A stretch of DNA of 64,000 nt, taken from positions 124,001 to 188,000 of the forward strand of contig QKWP01000521.1 in the NCBI GenBank assembly GCA_003550325.1. The letters are read 5' to 3'. The position numbers and the translations under genes were made by a program. Numbering within the stretch: the stretch's first letter is position 1; each line of letters begins with the position of its first letter. Positions 37,101-47,560 of this stretch are shown here, piece by piece. Below the pieces are notes generated by a model that saw nothing but the letters and a program-made list of their open reading frames with translations, did not search any database and had not been told where the DNA came from. This stretch comes from Gigaspora rosea (taxonomy: Eukaryota > Glomeromycota > Glomeromycetes > Diversisporales > Gigasporaceae).

Positions 37101-40100
37101 TTCTGGGATATTTGTCGCCTTAAATGTTATAAATGTGGATTGTCCTGTCTCAAAACTAGTCGACATGACGATAACCCAGACGATGCAAGCCATGACTGTC
37201 TAACCGATCATGAATGCCATCATGAATGTGAATTCAAAGAAGCTCATCCTGATGGAATCAATCCAATTTGTGAGCACTTTGCCGCGCATGATGGAAAACA
37301 TGAATGTTCATTTTTACATTTGTGTGGTGCCTCTTGTATTTATGCTGGAAAAAAAAATTGTCAAAAAGCTTTATGTGCAAAAGAACATGGGCATGAGAAT
37401 ACAAAAGGCAATGAGACTCATAAGTGTAACTCAACAATACATTACTGTGGAGAACCGTGTTCGTTAAATGCTAAAAAAACCAATGGAAAATATGTGTGCA
37501 AAAACGAATGCGTGGTAAGTAAGTATGTTATATAGAAAAAATTATATTATGCTCTCTCAAAACTAATAAGTGTAAAAAATAGATACCATGTGAGATAGAA
37601 CACGATGTTCATAAATGTCAAAAAGATGTGTGTCCATTTGAATGCCCGATAAAGAATTGTCAAAGACAATGCGGCAATAAAGATCATTTCCATGCTTTTG
37701 AAGAAACTGCGATTCATTTTTGCGGGTAAGCAAAGATTTTACGTGTTGATTTTATTTTTTGTCTATCTTTCATATCTGTCTTCAGAAAAAGAATGATTTT
37801 GATAATTATATATTTTTGATCTATTCATTTATTAGAGAAGAGCATGATTGTCAAGAGAAATGTGAGGAAGATGGGATATGTAAAATATTGACAGAACCAA
37901 CAGCAATTGAAGATGAATATGAAAACAAGTATGTATAATTTATATAAACATTAATGTCGAATTTTTTCTTTAATATTTCTTCCTTAAATCAATAGGTTTG
38001 AAAGGTTTATGTATACAAAAGTAATTATATCGAATAGTATATATCGTAAATGGAAATGGCTTAAGTGGATTTGGAAATTTTTAATTAAATATTAAAAGAA
38101 TGATAAATATTAAGAAATTCTAAACTCACTTAAATTCTGCTTCCTATTATAACATATACAATAAATTTTCTTTAAATGCACACGTTTTAGAAAGAATTTT
38201 ACTATTGTTATTTGAATAATGTGCACTTAAAGGAAAGTCTGGTGCATTTCGCGTGACTAAAGCCAGTCAAGATATAAATTTTGATTAATTCGGATCAGCC
38301 CAGAGACAAAAGCAAAGAAAAAAAGTGAAAAATGCACGATATACAAAAAACGAATCTAAACCTGCCTTGGAAGGTAATTTACCTGTAAGACTTGCCCTAA
38401 CTCCTTACCAACCATTACCTAATTTACTTAAATAATCAAATTTATATGAATGCACCTGGCTTTAGCCATTCCCATTTAAAGAGGTTCACTTATTTTAATC
38501 ATAAACATTCTTAACAATAATTAATATGCTCTGCATTTTGATTAGTATTTGCAAACTTACCAAAGATTGCCTTGCTGTGTGAAAATCCCGCCATACAAGT
38601 TTGAGCATACTGGACAAAAACATGTTCATGAAATAAAAAAGCCTCACAAGTGTAATTCAGGATGCCCAAACGATGATAAGCATATTATTGAACAAGAAAA
38701 CAAACAAAATTTTCATTTTTGTGACGAAAAATGTCCATATTGTGCTTATTATGTAAGTATTATCGTGCGATTTAACTATCTCTATTTATTTAATAGCAAT
38801 CTCTCATTTAATTATTTATAGTGTACAAAGCCCTATGGACATGAAAAAGTGGATAATAGTAAACATTGTAATTATAACATGAGTGCAATACTATCGTTTG
38901 CTAAGTAATTCATACTTATTATTTACTTTTTTATTAGCAACTACTCATGGAAATATGTATTTAACAACATTTACATGTGAAGATGATGGCTTTGAATTTG
39001 AAGGTAATATGAACGTGCATATAAATATTTCGGCAATAAAGGTCAAGCAAATAATAATTCTGGTTCAATTAACATTTATTTTACTAAGCGGAACCACTAT
39101 AATTATTTGCATGTCCTGTCTAATGTTAGCAATAACGAAATTTTTTATTAGGTCATCGATTAACTGTTGGTGACCGAGGCGATTTCGTTTTATGTCATAA
39201 AGTAAGTAACATACTAAATAAAGGAACCTATAGAGTAATTACCAGAATTCTAGATCGGAATACAGGTTTTGGGCCGGAAGCAAGAAGTACTAGCCAACCA
39301 CTACTCCTATGTCAGAAATTTCATTTGTCATGTTTTAAAATGATTAAGCAAAGTCTGTTTATTCCGACCCAGAATCCATCCTCAATTGTGATAGTTTTCA
39401 AATTAAGAGAAATTATGCTGTCACCCTAAAAATTGTCCGTGCTATATGTGCGCACGTTATCGATATGTTGTCTCCTATATGAAGTCATGGGGTGATCAGG
39501 GACGCATTTTAAGGACTCTCGTCCGGATGCGTGATATATGTATTAAATTATTATTGATCCTAATGCTTGTCTTATACATTCGGTATTAATTAACCTTGAA
39601 AACTTAGTTATGCGAAAATGCTAGGCACCATCGTCATATAGATTATTGCAAAACTCCGGACGTTTGTAAATCTGGTGGAGCCAAAAGTGAAGGCTCATTT
39701 GAACATATTCCCGGTGCTTATATTATATTTAACATATATAATTAAATTTTAAATTTTATATATTCGCTAATTGTTAAGTATATATGGTGCTTGGCAAAAT
39801 CAAACAAAAATTTGACAGCCAAATACTTCGAACATCAAATGATCACAGATCAACCAATACTGTATATTCTGCGATCGTTTGATATCCGATTTAGTCGCAA
39901 GTATTTGATTGCCAAATTTTTGTTTGATTGTGCCGAGCATTAATTTTTAACCAATAGCACAACTTAGCCCTAATCCATCAAGAGAAAAAGATTATGTATC
40001 TCATCGTATTTTTTGGGAACGAACAGGATTTAAAGGTACCTGTTTTTTTAAAAATATATATATATATATATAATCTTAAAACTATAGTTAATGTAATATT

Positions 40101-41737
40101 ATAAACTTAAATAAATTCAGATCCTTATTCTGCAAATTATCTTGAAGAATTTAAAAAATGTGATCATCACTGCATTGATGAAAAACATGATAATAAAGAA
40201 AGATCTTATTGTACACAAAATATTTTTCACCCTAGCTTGGATCATAAGTCCGAAACAATTCCAGATGGTACTGGTTATATTTCAGTTGATGGACATCATG
40301 TAGGCTTATAATTCCATATCAGTGGGCTGTCCTATAATTTTTTAATGAACTAATAAATTCTATCCAAATATTTTAGTTTTCATGCGAAAGCCCAACAAAA
40401 ATTTTCGGAAATTTTCATATTATATTTGTGGTAGACAGAAGTGGTTCAATGAGTTCTAACGATTGCAAACCAAAATGCGACAACTCTAAGTTAATACATT
40501 TAAAAGACAAACATAATAACCGGCTTGGAGCTGTTATAGAATCAGTATTTACATTTATCGAAGCTAGAAAAAATTCACGAAAATCAACACGAGTTGGACA
40601 AATGGCAACCGATAGAGATACTGTATCTCTTGTTCTTTTTAATAATTCTGCTACCGTTATATTTGAGAATAGAAGTTTATCACATTCAGAAGTTCTTTTA
40701 GAGGAGATGATGAAGTATTTTGCAGAAGGTACTACAGATTTTGCAGAAGGGATCAAATGCGCCTCAGAGCTAATCAAGAAATATCATGATCCTTTAAAGT
40801 AAGCTGACAAACCATGTCATAACAAAAATTTTATATTATATGTTTAACGAAAATTTTGTATATTGATAGAGTCAATTTAGTAATTTTTCTATCAGATGGT
40901 CAGGGTTCTCTCCCAAAAAATGAGTTACGCGACTTTTGTCAATTAGAAACAAATTTAGGGTAAATTAAAATAATAATTATCACGGCTAATGCTGAAATTG
41001 GATGATGCTGAAATTCAGGGTCCCCATTTAAATCCATAATATTTATATTTATTAAAATTCACATATACTCTTATCTATTATTAACATCACTAGCCCTAAT
41101 TCTAAATATAATCCTGAAAAAAAAATCTACACTAAAGACCTCAAAATTTTTAAATTCTCATAATTAAATAGATTAAAGTTTTAGCACTTGCCAATTTCCG
41201 CATCAGCTGACAATAATTGTCATGAATCATTATGAAATCCGATTAAAATGAATTTTGAAGTCCTCTTTTTTGAGCCTTAAACCTCATTTACATCTTTTAT
41301 TATCAATTCTAACCCTTAATCCTAACCCAATCCTTTAAAATGCCTAAAAATGCTCAAAAAATTTTCACATGTAATTTTAAATTAAGTTGGGTCGAATGGG
41401 TCAAATCATTTTAATCTAATTTCATTTTGATATTCTACAATAATTTGGATTTTTTGAATTATATATTGTTATTAATGAAAATTTTATGTTTTATAGAATT
41501 TATTTATACACAATTAGGTTCACAAACTCTTCAATTGTCCAAGCTAACGATTTTATTTTCATGAATACATTAGAAAAAATGGTCAAGACCGCAAACAAAT
41601 ATCTTCCAAAGTGTACTGATAAGGATTCTTTAAAATGTAAATATGTTCTTGCAATTAATGAAATTGAATTAATTAATCATTTCACGCACATTGCTGAAAG
41701 TCTTCGAAAACATAAGCCAACATTGATGAGTAAATAA
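28148..41737 (+). CDS. Giant GBP/VLIG-like GTPase with Cys/His-rich region and C-terminal vWA domain
   Basis: I chain 37 exons, 28148-28178, 28213-28290, 28406-28462, 28526-28654, 28737-28929, 29016-29225, 29630-29673, 30023-30177, 30244-30671, 30910-30968, 31022-31639, 31720-31909, 31980-32192, 32276-33709, 33794-34032, 34198-34253, 34327-34357, 34440-34481, 34546-34724, 34811-34906, 34993-35168, 35322-35472, 35554-35698, 36880-37514, 37583-37725, 37836-37928, 37996-38020, 38546-38752, 38822-38882, 38938-39003, 39152-39201, 39608-39713, 39958-40035, 40121-40299, 40377-40798, 40870-40959, 41497-41737. Every phase agrees, giving about 2,449 residues. The P-loop GEQSCGKS is at about 1355-1362, TEGIW at about 1381 (switch I), DFEG at about 1400-1403 and IVIKDV at about 1470, matching the dynamin-superfamily GBP/VLIG/atlastin style. 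Cys/His clusters fill about 1725-2150, probably zinc-binding. The vWA has a full MIDAS: DRSGS at about 2219, T at about 2318 and LSDG at about 2349. The inferred role is a GTP- and metal-dependent scaffold or effector; substrate unknown. The first three exons are least certain. An AATAAA at 41958 could serve polyadenylation. Confidence 0.85.
28281..28462 (+). repeat. Tandem exon duplication near the gene start
   Basis: The block encoding NLESSTSNGHA plus its following intron occurs twice, at about 28275-28405 and 28416-28525. Both copies share GAATCTTCAACAAGTAATGG, ATAAAAATATTAT and CACATGATTTTCT. In copy 2 the exon ends GAAG|GTATAAA; in copy 1 the same place reads GAAGAATAAA, so the donor GT is lost. 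An in-frame alternative donor, ACAA|GTAATGG at 28291, restores phase and is the one used in my model. Confidence 0.65.
29727..29875. mobile_element. Intronic MITE remnant, family of 42131-42325
   Basis: In the intron 29674-30022, the phrase TGTATGGGATGTTGTCAACT then AAAACGTGTCATAGTGAGAT matches the ends of the element at 42131-42325. The right end is poorly preserved. Confidence 0.55.
36078..36771. mobile_element. MITE in the 1.2 kb intron, GACCGCTCAAAT ends
   Basis: Intron 35699-36879 is far larger than its neighbours. GACCGCTCAAATTT at 36079 is mirrored by AATATTTGAGCGGTC ending about 36769. The interior 36190-36300 shares words in inverted orientation with the intron at 41000-41110 (AGAGTATAT and a GTTAATAA-type word), so a relative sits there too. 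A second MITE (36305-36630) is nested inside. Confidence 0.55.
36305..36630. mobile_element. Nested MITE with inverted ends of about 75 bp
   Basis: CAATTCCCAGAAAATTATTTA then CCCGGCAACTCATT and CCGACACCGTAATGC on the left are mirrored on the right by GCATTGCGGTGTCG, AATGAGTTGGCGGG and CTTTCGGGGAATTG. A shorter inner palindrome is built from CGACAGTCATTTCCCGACA and TGTCGGTGAAATGTC-like words around 36450-36510. The whole forms a hairpin within the intron. Confidence 0.75.
38021..38545. other. Enlarged intron with MITE-like sequence
   Basis: This 525-bp intron contains GGTGCATTTCGCGTGACTAA near 38251 and CACCTGGCTTTAGCCATTCC near 38453. The words TGGTGCATT and TAAAGCCAG appear inverted between the two sides, suggesting a decayed inverted-repeat element. 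No coding content. Confidence 0.4.
39784..39942. mobile_element. Intronic hairpin MITE, about 160 bp
   Basis: TGGTGCTTGGCAAAATCAAA then CAAAAATTTGACA on the left is mirrored by TGCCAAATTTTTGTTTGATT then GTGCCGAGCAT on the right. Nearly the whole element is one imperfect hairpin inside the intron 39714-39957. A (TA)n run follows in the next intron at about 40050-40072. Confidence 0.7.
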
Positions 41738-42130
41738 GATGAATATGTAAGAAACTAAATTGGTTAATTTTTCTACTTATTGTTCTTCAAGTACTTGTAT
41801 ACGTACTATAATGTTAGAATATTTGTTTCTTATATCACAATTATTATGGGTTATCATTATTTCTTAATTTCTTATTATTTATTAGTTACTATTACATGGT
41901 TGTTATTATATGGAATAGGTTTGTGGAAATGACTGCATTATTTCTGTCATGGTGGTCAATAAACATTGAAATAGTTTATTTAAAAATACATACATATATC
42001 TATATATAAAAAAGCAATGGTTTTTATATTATATTTATTTATATTTTATTATATTTATCTATAAGAATTACTGTTGTTGATATAAAAACAAAGAACAAAC
42101 ATCAATATAATTTGGATACAAGCTTTATGT
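41738..42130. other. 3' flank of the GTPase-vWA gene
   Basis: AT-rich sequence with a candidate polyadenylation signal AATAAA at 41958-41963. No further gene. Confidence 0.4.
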
Positions 42131-42325
42131 TATGTGTATGGGCTATTGTCAATCAAAATACATTATAGTGAGATTAAAAAGTTGGTAATAATTAATTGTA
42201 ATATAGTGTGTTGTTGTAATTATCTATGCTAATGTCTACATTATTTATTATACTAAACTAATTATACATAGCAATTTTTTTAATCTCACTTTGACACGTT
42301 TTGATTGACAATTCCCATACATATA
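42131..42325. mobile_element. Palindromic MITE, 195 bp
   Basis: TATGTGTATGGGCTATTGTC then AATCAAAATACATTATAGTG on the left is mirrored by CACTTTGACACGTTTTGATT then GACAATTCCCATACATATA on the right. The inverted arms are about 50 bp with inner TAATCTCACT/AGTGAGATTA. A relative lies in the intron at 29727. Confidence 0.75.
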
Positions 42326-43007
42326 AAAAGGTATTAACAGTTAATAAAAATAAAGTTCTAAATATGAAATTAAGGTCTCTGACGAACCCTGACTGAACCA
42401 AATTTTATTGCAAGTTTGAATTGTTTCAAAATTTAAACCAAACCCAAATTCAAACTTTTAAAGCTCGGATTCGAATATCCTGATAACTTTAAATTAAATA
42501 CAATAACTCAAATTTTTATATATCAAAAATATATATATAATACTTGAATATATGTATAACTTATTTGTAAAAAATTTTTTATAATTTCTTGATTTAATAT
42601 TTTTTAAAAAAAATTCAAATTTGTTCGATTTTTTAATAAAAAATTAAAATTTTGCGTTTTTAAAAGTTAATTACAATTTACCCCCATTAATATCAATCTC
42701 GTTAATATCAACCTCTTGTTAATATCAACTTTATCAACAAAACAAATTTCCATATATAAAAATCTCTCGCAAATATCAACTTTATTAATATCCCTCGTTG
42801 ATATCCCTATTAACATAAAATAATTTTTTTTAAAATAAATATTCACTGTTGATATCCCTAGCCAATAAGAATTAAATAAAAAAGTGCATGATACGACAGA
42901 TTTACCAATCAGATTATACCGTAAAGTGCTATTAGATTCCCTATAAGTTGTACTTGGAGGTATTCTGCAGATAAGAATTCTATTTATATCCGGATGCTAT
43001 TCATATT
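42326..43007. other. Spacer rich in TTAATATCAAC motifs
   Basis: No gene. Between 42660 and 42860, TTAATATCAACCTC / TTGATATCCC words recur about six times. The first lies beside TTACCCCCATTAATATCAA, the inverted counterpart of TTGATATTAATAGGGTAAA at 54848, so this is probably the end of a dispersed element. Confidence 0.5.
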
Positions 43008-43017
43008 AGCAGGGAGG

Positions 43018-43685
43018 CAAATCTTACGTTTTTATACTCCTGCACTTACTTTTTTGATACTCCTAAATGTACCCAAAAATTTTATTACTTTTTTGAGACA
43101 TGGAGATTTTAAAAAAGTCACGTGACCGCCACTATTAAAATTGACCAATGGAATTGCAGGTAAGATTCTAATAAAAGGCTTAAAGTTTTTTTTAATCGGA
43201 ACTAATTTTTTTATTGTCATTATTATTTGAATTTCTAATAAGAGTTGCAGAGATGAAAATTACCATTCCAATAGTAGTAAACACATCAAAATTGGCCTAG
43301 TGTATCACGAGATATGAGTAAAAAAATTTTCGCGAATTTTTAAAGTTTTTTAAAAAACTTTAAAAATTCGCGAAATTTTTTTTACTCATATCTCGTGATA
43401 CACTAAGCCAATTTTGATGTGTTTACTACTATTGGAATGGTAATTTTCATTTCTGCAACTCTTATTAGAAATTCAAATAATAATGACATAATAAAAAAAT
43501 TAGGTTTGTTTAAAAAAACTTTAAGCCTTTTATTAGAATCTTACCTGCAATTCCATTGGTCGATTTTAATCGTGGTGGTCACGTGACTTTTAAAATCTCT
43601 GTGTCTCAAAAAAGTAATAAAATTTTGGGATATATTTAGGAGTATCAAAAAAGTAAGTGCAGGAGTATCAAAAATGTAAGATTTG
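43018..43685. mobile_element. 668-bp near-perfect palindromic (foldback) element, 11-bp duplication
   Basis: The whole element is one inverted repeat centred between 43351 and 43352 (…AAAGTTTTTT|AAAAAACTTT…), with arms of about 334 bp and only scattered mismatches. It begins CAAATCTTAC and ends GTAAGATTTG. TAGCAGGGAGG stands on both sides (43007-43017 and 43686-43696), a perfect 11-bp target duplication made from the host element's terminal repeat. The symmetry centre computed from the ends coincides with the one read from the sequence. No coding capacity. Confidence 0.9.
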
Positions 43686-44157
43686 TAGCAGGGAGGACTT
43701 TTGTATTTTTCAGAAATGCACAGGTCTGATCATGAGGTAGTTGACCAATATAAACCAGTTTTTTATTCACGTGATATATTCAATAAAAACAGGTAGATTA
43801 TCATTAAACATATTACAATTTCTTTTGTAACTTTGAAGCAAACTAAATCGCATTGTAAATGAATAAAACTATTCACCCAGGTTTAAATATAGCTTATAAA
43901 CTCAAGAGCTTTACTAAAAAGTTTCTTATAACAAGTTACATGCTATTTATTCTCATTTTTTATACTTTATCTATGATTAACAAAACTATACTATCACATA
44001 TATAAAATAAATCAAATGTCTTATACATCAGAAAATTTTATATATAGATATTGATCGATATATAGCACTTAATCGTTTTATATCGATTATATAAAATCGT
44101 TATATATCAATGAAAATATTGTTATATATCGATTAATTGGATAAAAATTGATATATA

Positions 44158-44626
44158 CAGTCAGCCCTCTCAGAACTGGTATGCATGGTGGACGGGTTTA
44201 GTATCGGTTTTGAGAGGTAATCGGATTTGACAATTTCATATAAAAATGCAGACGCGCATCAACCAATCAAATTGCAATATTGAACAATTTCCGGGGCATA
44301 ATCAGAGTGGAAAATGGAATAACTTGTGACCTCAAAGACCTGTGAACTGTTTAATCACGTCAAATCGTGGACGGAAAAGTCCTAAGTTCAATATTCTGAT
44401 CACGTGATTGTCGTGAACGATCCCATTTATTCAATTTTATGCAATATAATTGGATACATATCAGGTGACTCTATCCAAAAATCAGAAATTTATACATGAA
44501 GGCTATCGGATATCGGAAATGGCAGGTTATCAGTTATTACTTATAGAATGGGTATGTTGAATTGATTTTTAACCGATTTTGGCAGGTTATCAGTTTTGAC
44601 AGGATCAGTTCTGAGAGGGCTGACTG
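44158..44626. mobile_element. TA-flanked MITE with CAGTCAGCCCTCTCAGAACT ends
   Basis: The inverted ends are identical over 21 bases, and TA flanks both sides (44156-44157, 44627-44628), as for Tc1/mariner/pogo-type elements. The interior has GGTTATCAG/CTGATAACC-like words and a TGATCACGTGATTGTCGTGA motif. Related to the smaller element at 11460-11645. No transposase. Confidence 0.85.
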
Positions 44627-44875
44627 TATTTATAATCAATATATATCATAATATTGTTATATATTGATTAATTGGATAAAAATTGATATATATCTATAAT
44701 CGATATATATCATTTTTTTATATTAAATTGATTATAATCATAATTATTTGAAACGATATATATCTATAAATTGATTATAATCATAATTATTTGAAACGAT
44801 ATATGATGATTAGCAGATCTTTAACGATTGTATAGTATTTTGACTGTGTCACAAAAATTTCAACCTGAATCACCA

Positions 44876-46250
44876 GATAAAAAAAAAAAAAAAGTAAAAT
44901 TTCAAAAAAAAGTATATTAAAAAAAAAGAGAAAGACAAAGTAAAAAAAAATGGCATAGGAAAAAAAAAAAACTTAAAAAAACAAAACTTTAAAAAAAAAA
45001 AAAAAAACCATTTTGAATGATCTTTTACCCCCTCTCCCTTTTACCCTCCTCTCCCTTTTTCTCCTCTCTTTTTTTTTTCTTTTTTCTCTCTCTTGTTTTT
45101 TCTTTAATTTTTTTTAATATTTTGAATACTTTCGAAATATTTTAGGATGATTTGCAACTTGTATCATATCAATGACACGTTTTACTAATATTTTCGAAAT
45201 GTTTCGATGATTTTTAATAATTGTACTCAAAATCAGATTAGATCTTTGTTTATTTTTTTTTGTTTATAATTTAGATCTTCTATCAATTTTACATTGTTTC
45301 TTCGTTTTCCTTTTGTTTTTTTTTGGTTTCATTTAGTTTCGTTTAGTTTTGTTTTGTTTCATTTAGTTTCGTTTCGGTTTTTTTATTTATAGTTTTTTTT
45401 TATTTTTTAATTTTTTTTATTTTATTTCTACACTTTACTACTAGCACTTTGCAAGAAATCCAGTGACTTTTCGGTACTTAGCGCAAGCTAACTCAGCCTT
45501 TTGACACTTTGCAAGAACACACACTATTTTCTCTACAATTTTGAAAGTTCAAGAATGCAAGTTTTTAGAAGTTTTCACAAGTTTTTGCAAGGTTTTATTT
45601 TATTTATTTTTTCGTTTCATGTTTTTGTTTTTGTTTTTTTTATTTTATTAATTTATTTTATTCCAGCACTTTGTGAAAACCTTTGACGATTTCTAAATTG
45701 CAAAAACACGAACTCGAAATGGCGATTTGGGGCTTTGTTTATTTTTTTATTTAGTTTGCTTACATTTTGTTTTTTGTTTGTTTTCTTTTTTTTTACTTAT
45801 TTTTTTAACTTTATTTTATTTTATTTATCCTTTACTTCTTTCGAAACTTTGCAAGAAAACGATTTGACTTTCTGGCACTTTACAAGAACACCAATTCTAA
45901 CATCTCTGGTACTTTGCAAGAAGTCACGAATATGAACGAATATAATCGAATATAAGCGAATATGAGCGAAATATAATAGTTTATTTTTTTTCATTTTTGT
46001 TTTTTTTGTTATTTTTTTGGTTTTGTTTTTTGTTTGTTTTTTTTACTTTTTTTTTTATTTTATTTTATTTATTCCTTACTTCTTTCAGAACTTTGCAAGA
46101 AGTAGTGAATATAAATGAATATAAATGAATATAAGCAAATATGAGTGAATATAAAGAATATAATAGTTTATTTTTTTTTGTTTTCATTTTTTTAATTTTT
46201 TTTTGGTTTCGTTTTTTTTTGGATTTATTTTTTTTTGTCATTTTTTTTAT
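44876..46250. repeat. Strand-asymmetric low-complexity block with ACTTTGCAAGAA repeats
   Basis: An A-rich stretch (44879-45010) switches abruptly to a pyrimidine stretch (45020-46250) dominated by T with TTTCGTTT/TTTGTTTT words. Within it CACTTTGCAAGAA-like words recur at about 45451, 45508, 45667, 45844, 45880, 45911 and 46090. The last two head a tandem pair of about 178 bp containing a GAATATAAGCGAATATGAG array. No protein family was recognised; frames here are only poly-Phe/Leu. Confidence 0.7.
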
Positions 46251-46380
46251 AATAATATATAATATATGTAATATTTAAAAATAATATATAATAGGGTGTG
46301 GCGACTTAGGGAAGTTGGTAACATTGAAAATAATTTTTGATAGAACAAGTTTTTATTGAAATTGCCTACTACCAAAAATA

Positions 46381-46470
46381 ATGTCTCTCGCAAGTAAAGC
46401 CTTTGAACATTTTGACTTTGATAAAGATGGAAGCATTACACAAGCCGAAGCAGAAGCCATTATACTTGTT
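46381..46470 (+). pseudogene. EF-hand protein fragment
   Basis: Starting at ATG 46381 the frame reads MSLASKAFEHFDFDKDGSIT then QAEAEAI. The DFDKDGSITQAE stretch is a near-canonical EF-hand loop with D, D, G, I and E in the expected positions. After about 30 codons it runs into the retroposon-like sequence at 46471, so this is either a first exon or a truncated piece of a calcium-binding protein. Only a half EF-hand pair is present. Confidence 0.5.
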
Positions 46471-47560
46471 GTCACCCCCCAAATGGCAGGTCTAGGGTTC
46501 AAATCCCACTGGCGACGCTTTGGAAAAATAGACCTGTGTTACGGTAACCATTTTCTGTTGATCGGTTAGGTATATTACCTGTAGTCCTTGGTTACTATCT
46601 CGAATGGAAGCTTCGGGCGAAGTTGTGTCCGGTGACACAGACAAATCCAAGGAACCGAGGAAATGGAAACCCATTTGGAAAGTCCCGAGTAAGGAGGTAG
46701 CAACGATCTTTGACGGTGCTACCAGAACCAGAATATCAGAAACCGGAGCTGGAGAACTGAACGACATGACCTTCGGAGGAGAGGGTCCACCAACCTGGCN
46801 NNNNNNNNNNNNNNNNNNNNNNNNNNNNNNNNNNNNNNNNNNNNNNNNNNNNNNNNNNNNNNNNNNNNNNNNNNNNNNNNNNNNNNNNNNNNNNNNNNNN
46901 NNNNNNNNNNNNNNNNNNNNNNNNNNNNNNNNNNNNNNNNNNNNNNNNNNNNNNNNNNNNNNNNNNNNNNNNNNNNNNNNNNNNNNNNNNNNNNNNNNNN
47001 NNNNNNNNNNNNNNNNNNNNNNNNNNNNNNNNNNNNNNNNNNNNNNNNNNNNNNNNNNNNNNNNNNNNNNNNNNNNNNNNNNNNNNNNNNNNNNNNNNNN
47101 NNNNNNNNNNNNNNNNNNNNNNNNNNNNNNNNNNNNNNNNNNNNNNNNNNNNNNNNNNNNNNNNNNNNNNNNNNNNNNNNNNNNNNNNNNNNNNNNNNNN
47201 NNNNNNNNNNNNNNNNNNNNNNNNNNNNNNNNNNNNNNNNNNNNNNNNNNNNNNNNNNNNNNNNNNNNNNNNNNNNNNNNNNNNNNNNNNNNNNNNNNNN
47301 NNNNNNNNNNNNNNNNNNNNNNNNNNNNNNNNNNNNNNNNNNNNNNNNNNNNNNNNNNNNNNNNNNNNNNNNNNNNNNNNNNNNNNNNNNNNNNNNNNNN
47401 NNNNNNNNNNNNNNNNNNNNNNNNNNNNNNNNNNNNNNNNNNNNNNNNNNNNNNNNNNNNNNNNNNNNNNNNNNNNNNNNNNNNNNNNNNNNNNNNNNNN
47501 NNNNNNNNNNNNNNNNNNNNNNNNNNNNNNNNNNNNNNAAAAAAAAAAAAAAAAAAAATA
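46471..47560 (+). mobile_element. Retroposon with tRNA-like head, interrupted by an assembly gap, A-rich tail
   Basis: GGTCTAGGGTTCAAATCCC followed by ACTGGCGACG (46490-46517) looks like the variable-arm, T-arm and acceptor 3' half of a tRNA (Ser/Leu-like, with a B-box). Downstream is GC-richer sequence unlike its surroundings. It has an open frame from 46604 (MEASGEVVSGDTDKSKEPRK), the gap, and then a poly(A) run at 47539-47557. This order fits a tRNA-derived SINE, or a LINE with a tRNA-like leader. The 5' half of the tRNA is missing, so the head is truncated or inserted within the EF-hand sequence. Confidence 0.45.
46800..47538. other. Assembly gap (739 N)
   Basis: Unresolved bases. The sequences on both sides are a GC-richer repeat and a poly(A) run, which suggests that the gap is a collapsed multi-copy retroposon. 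The length of N may be an estimate. Confidence 0.99.
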
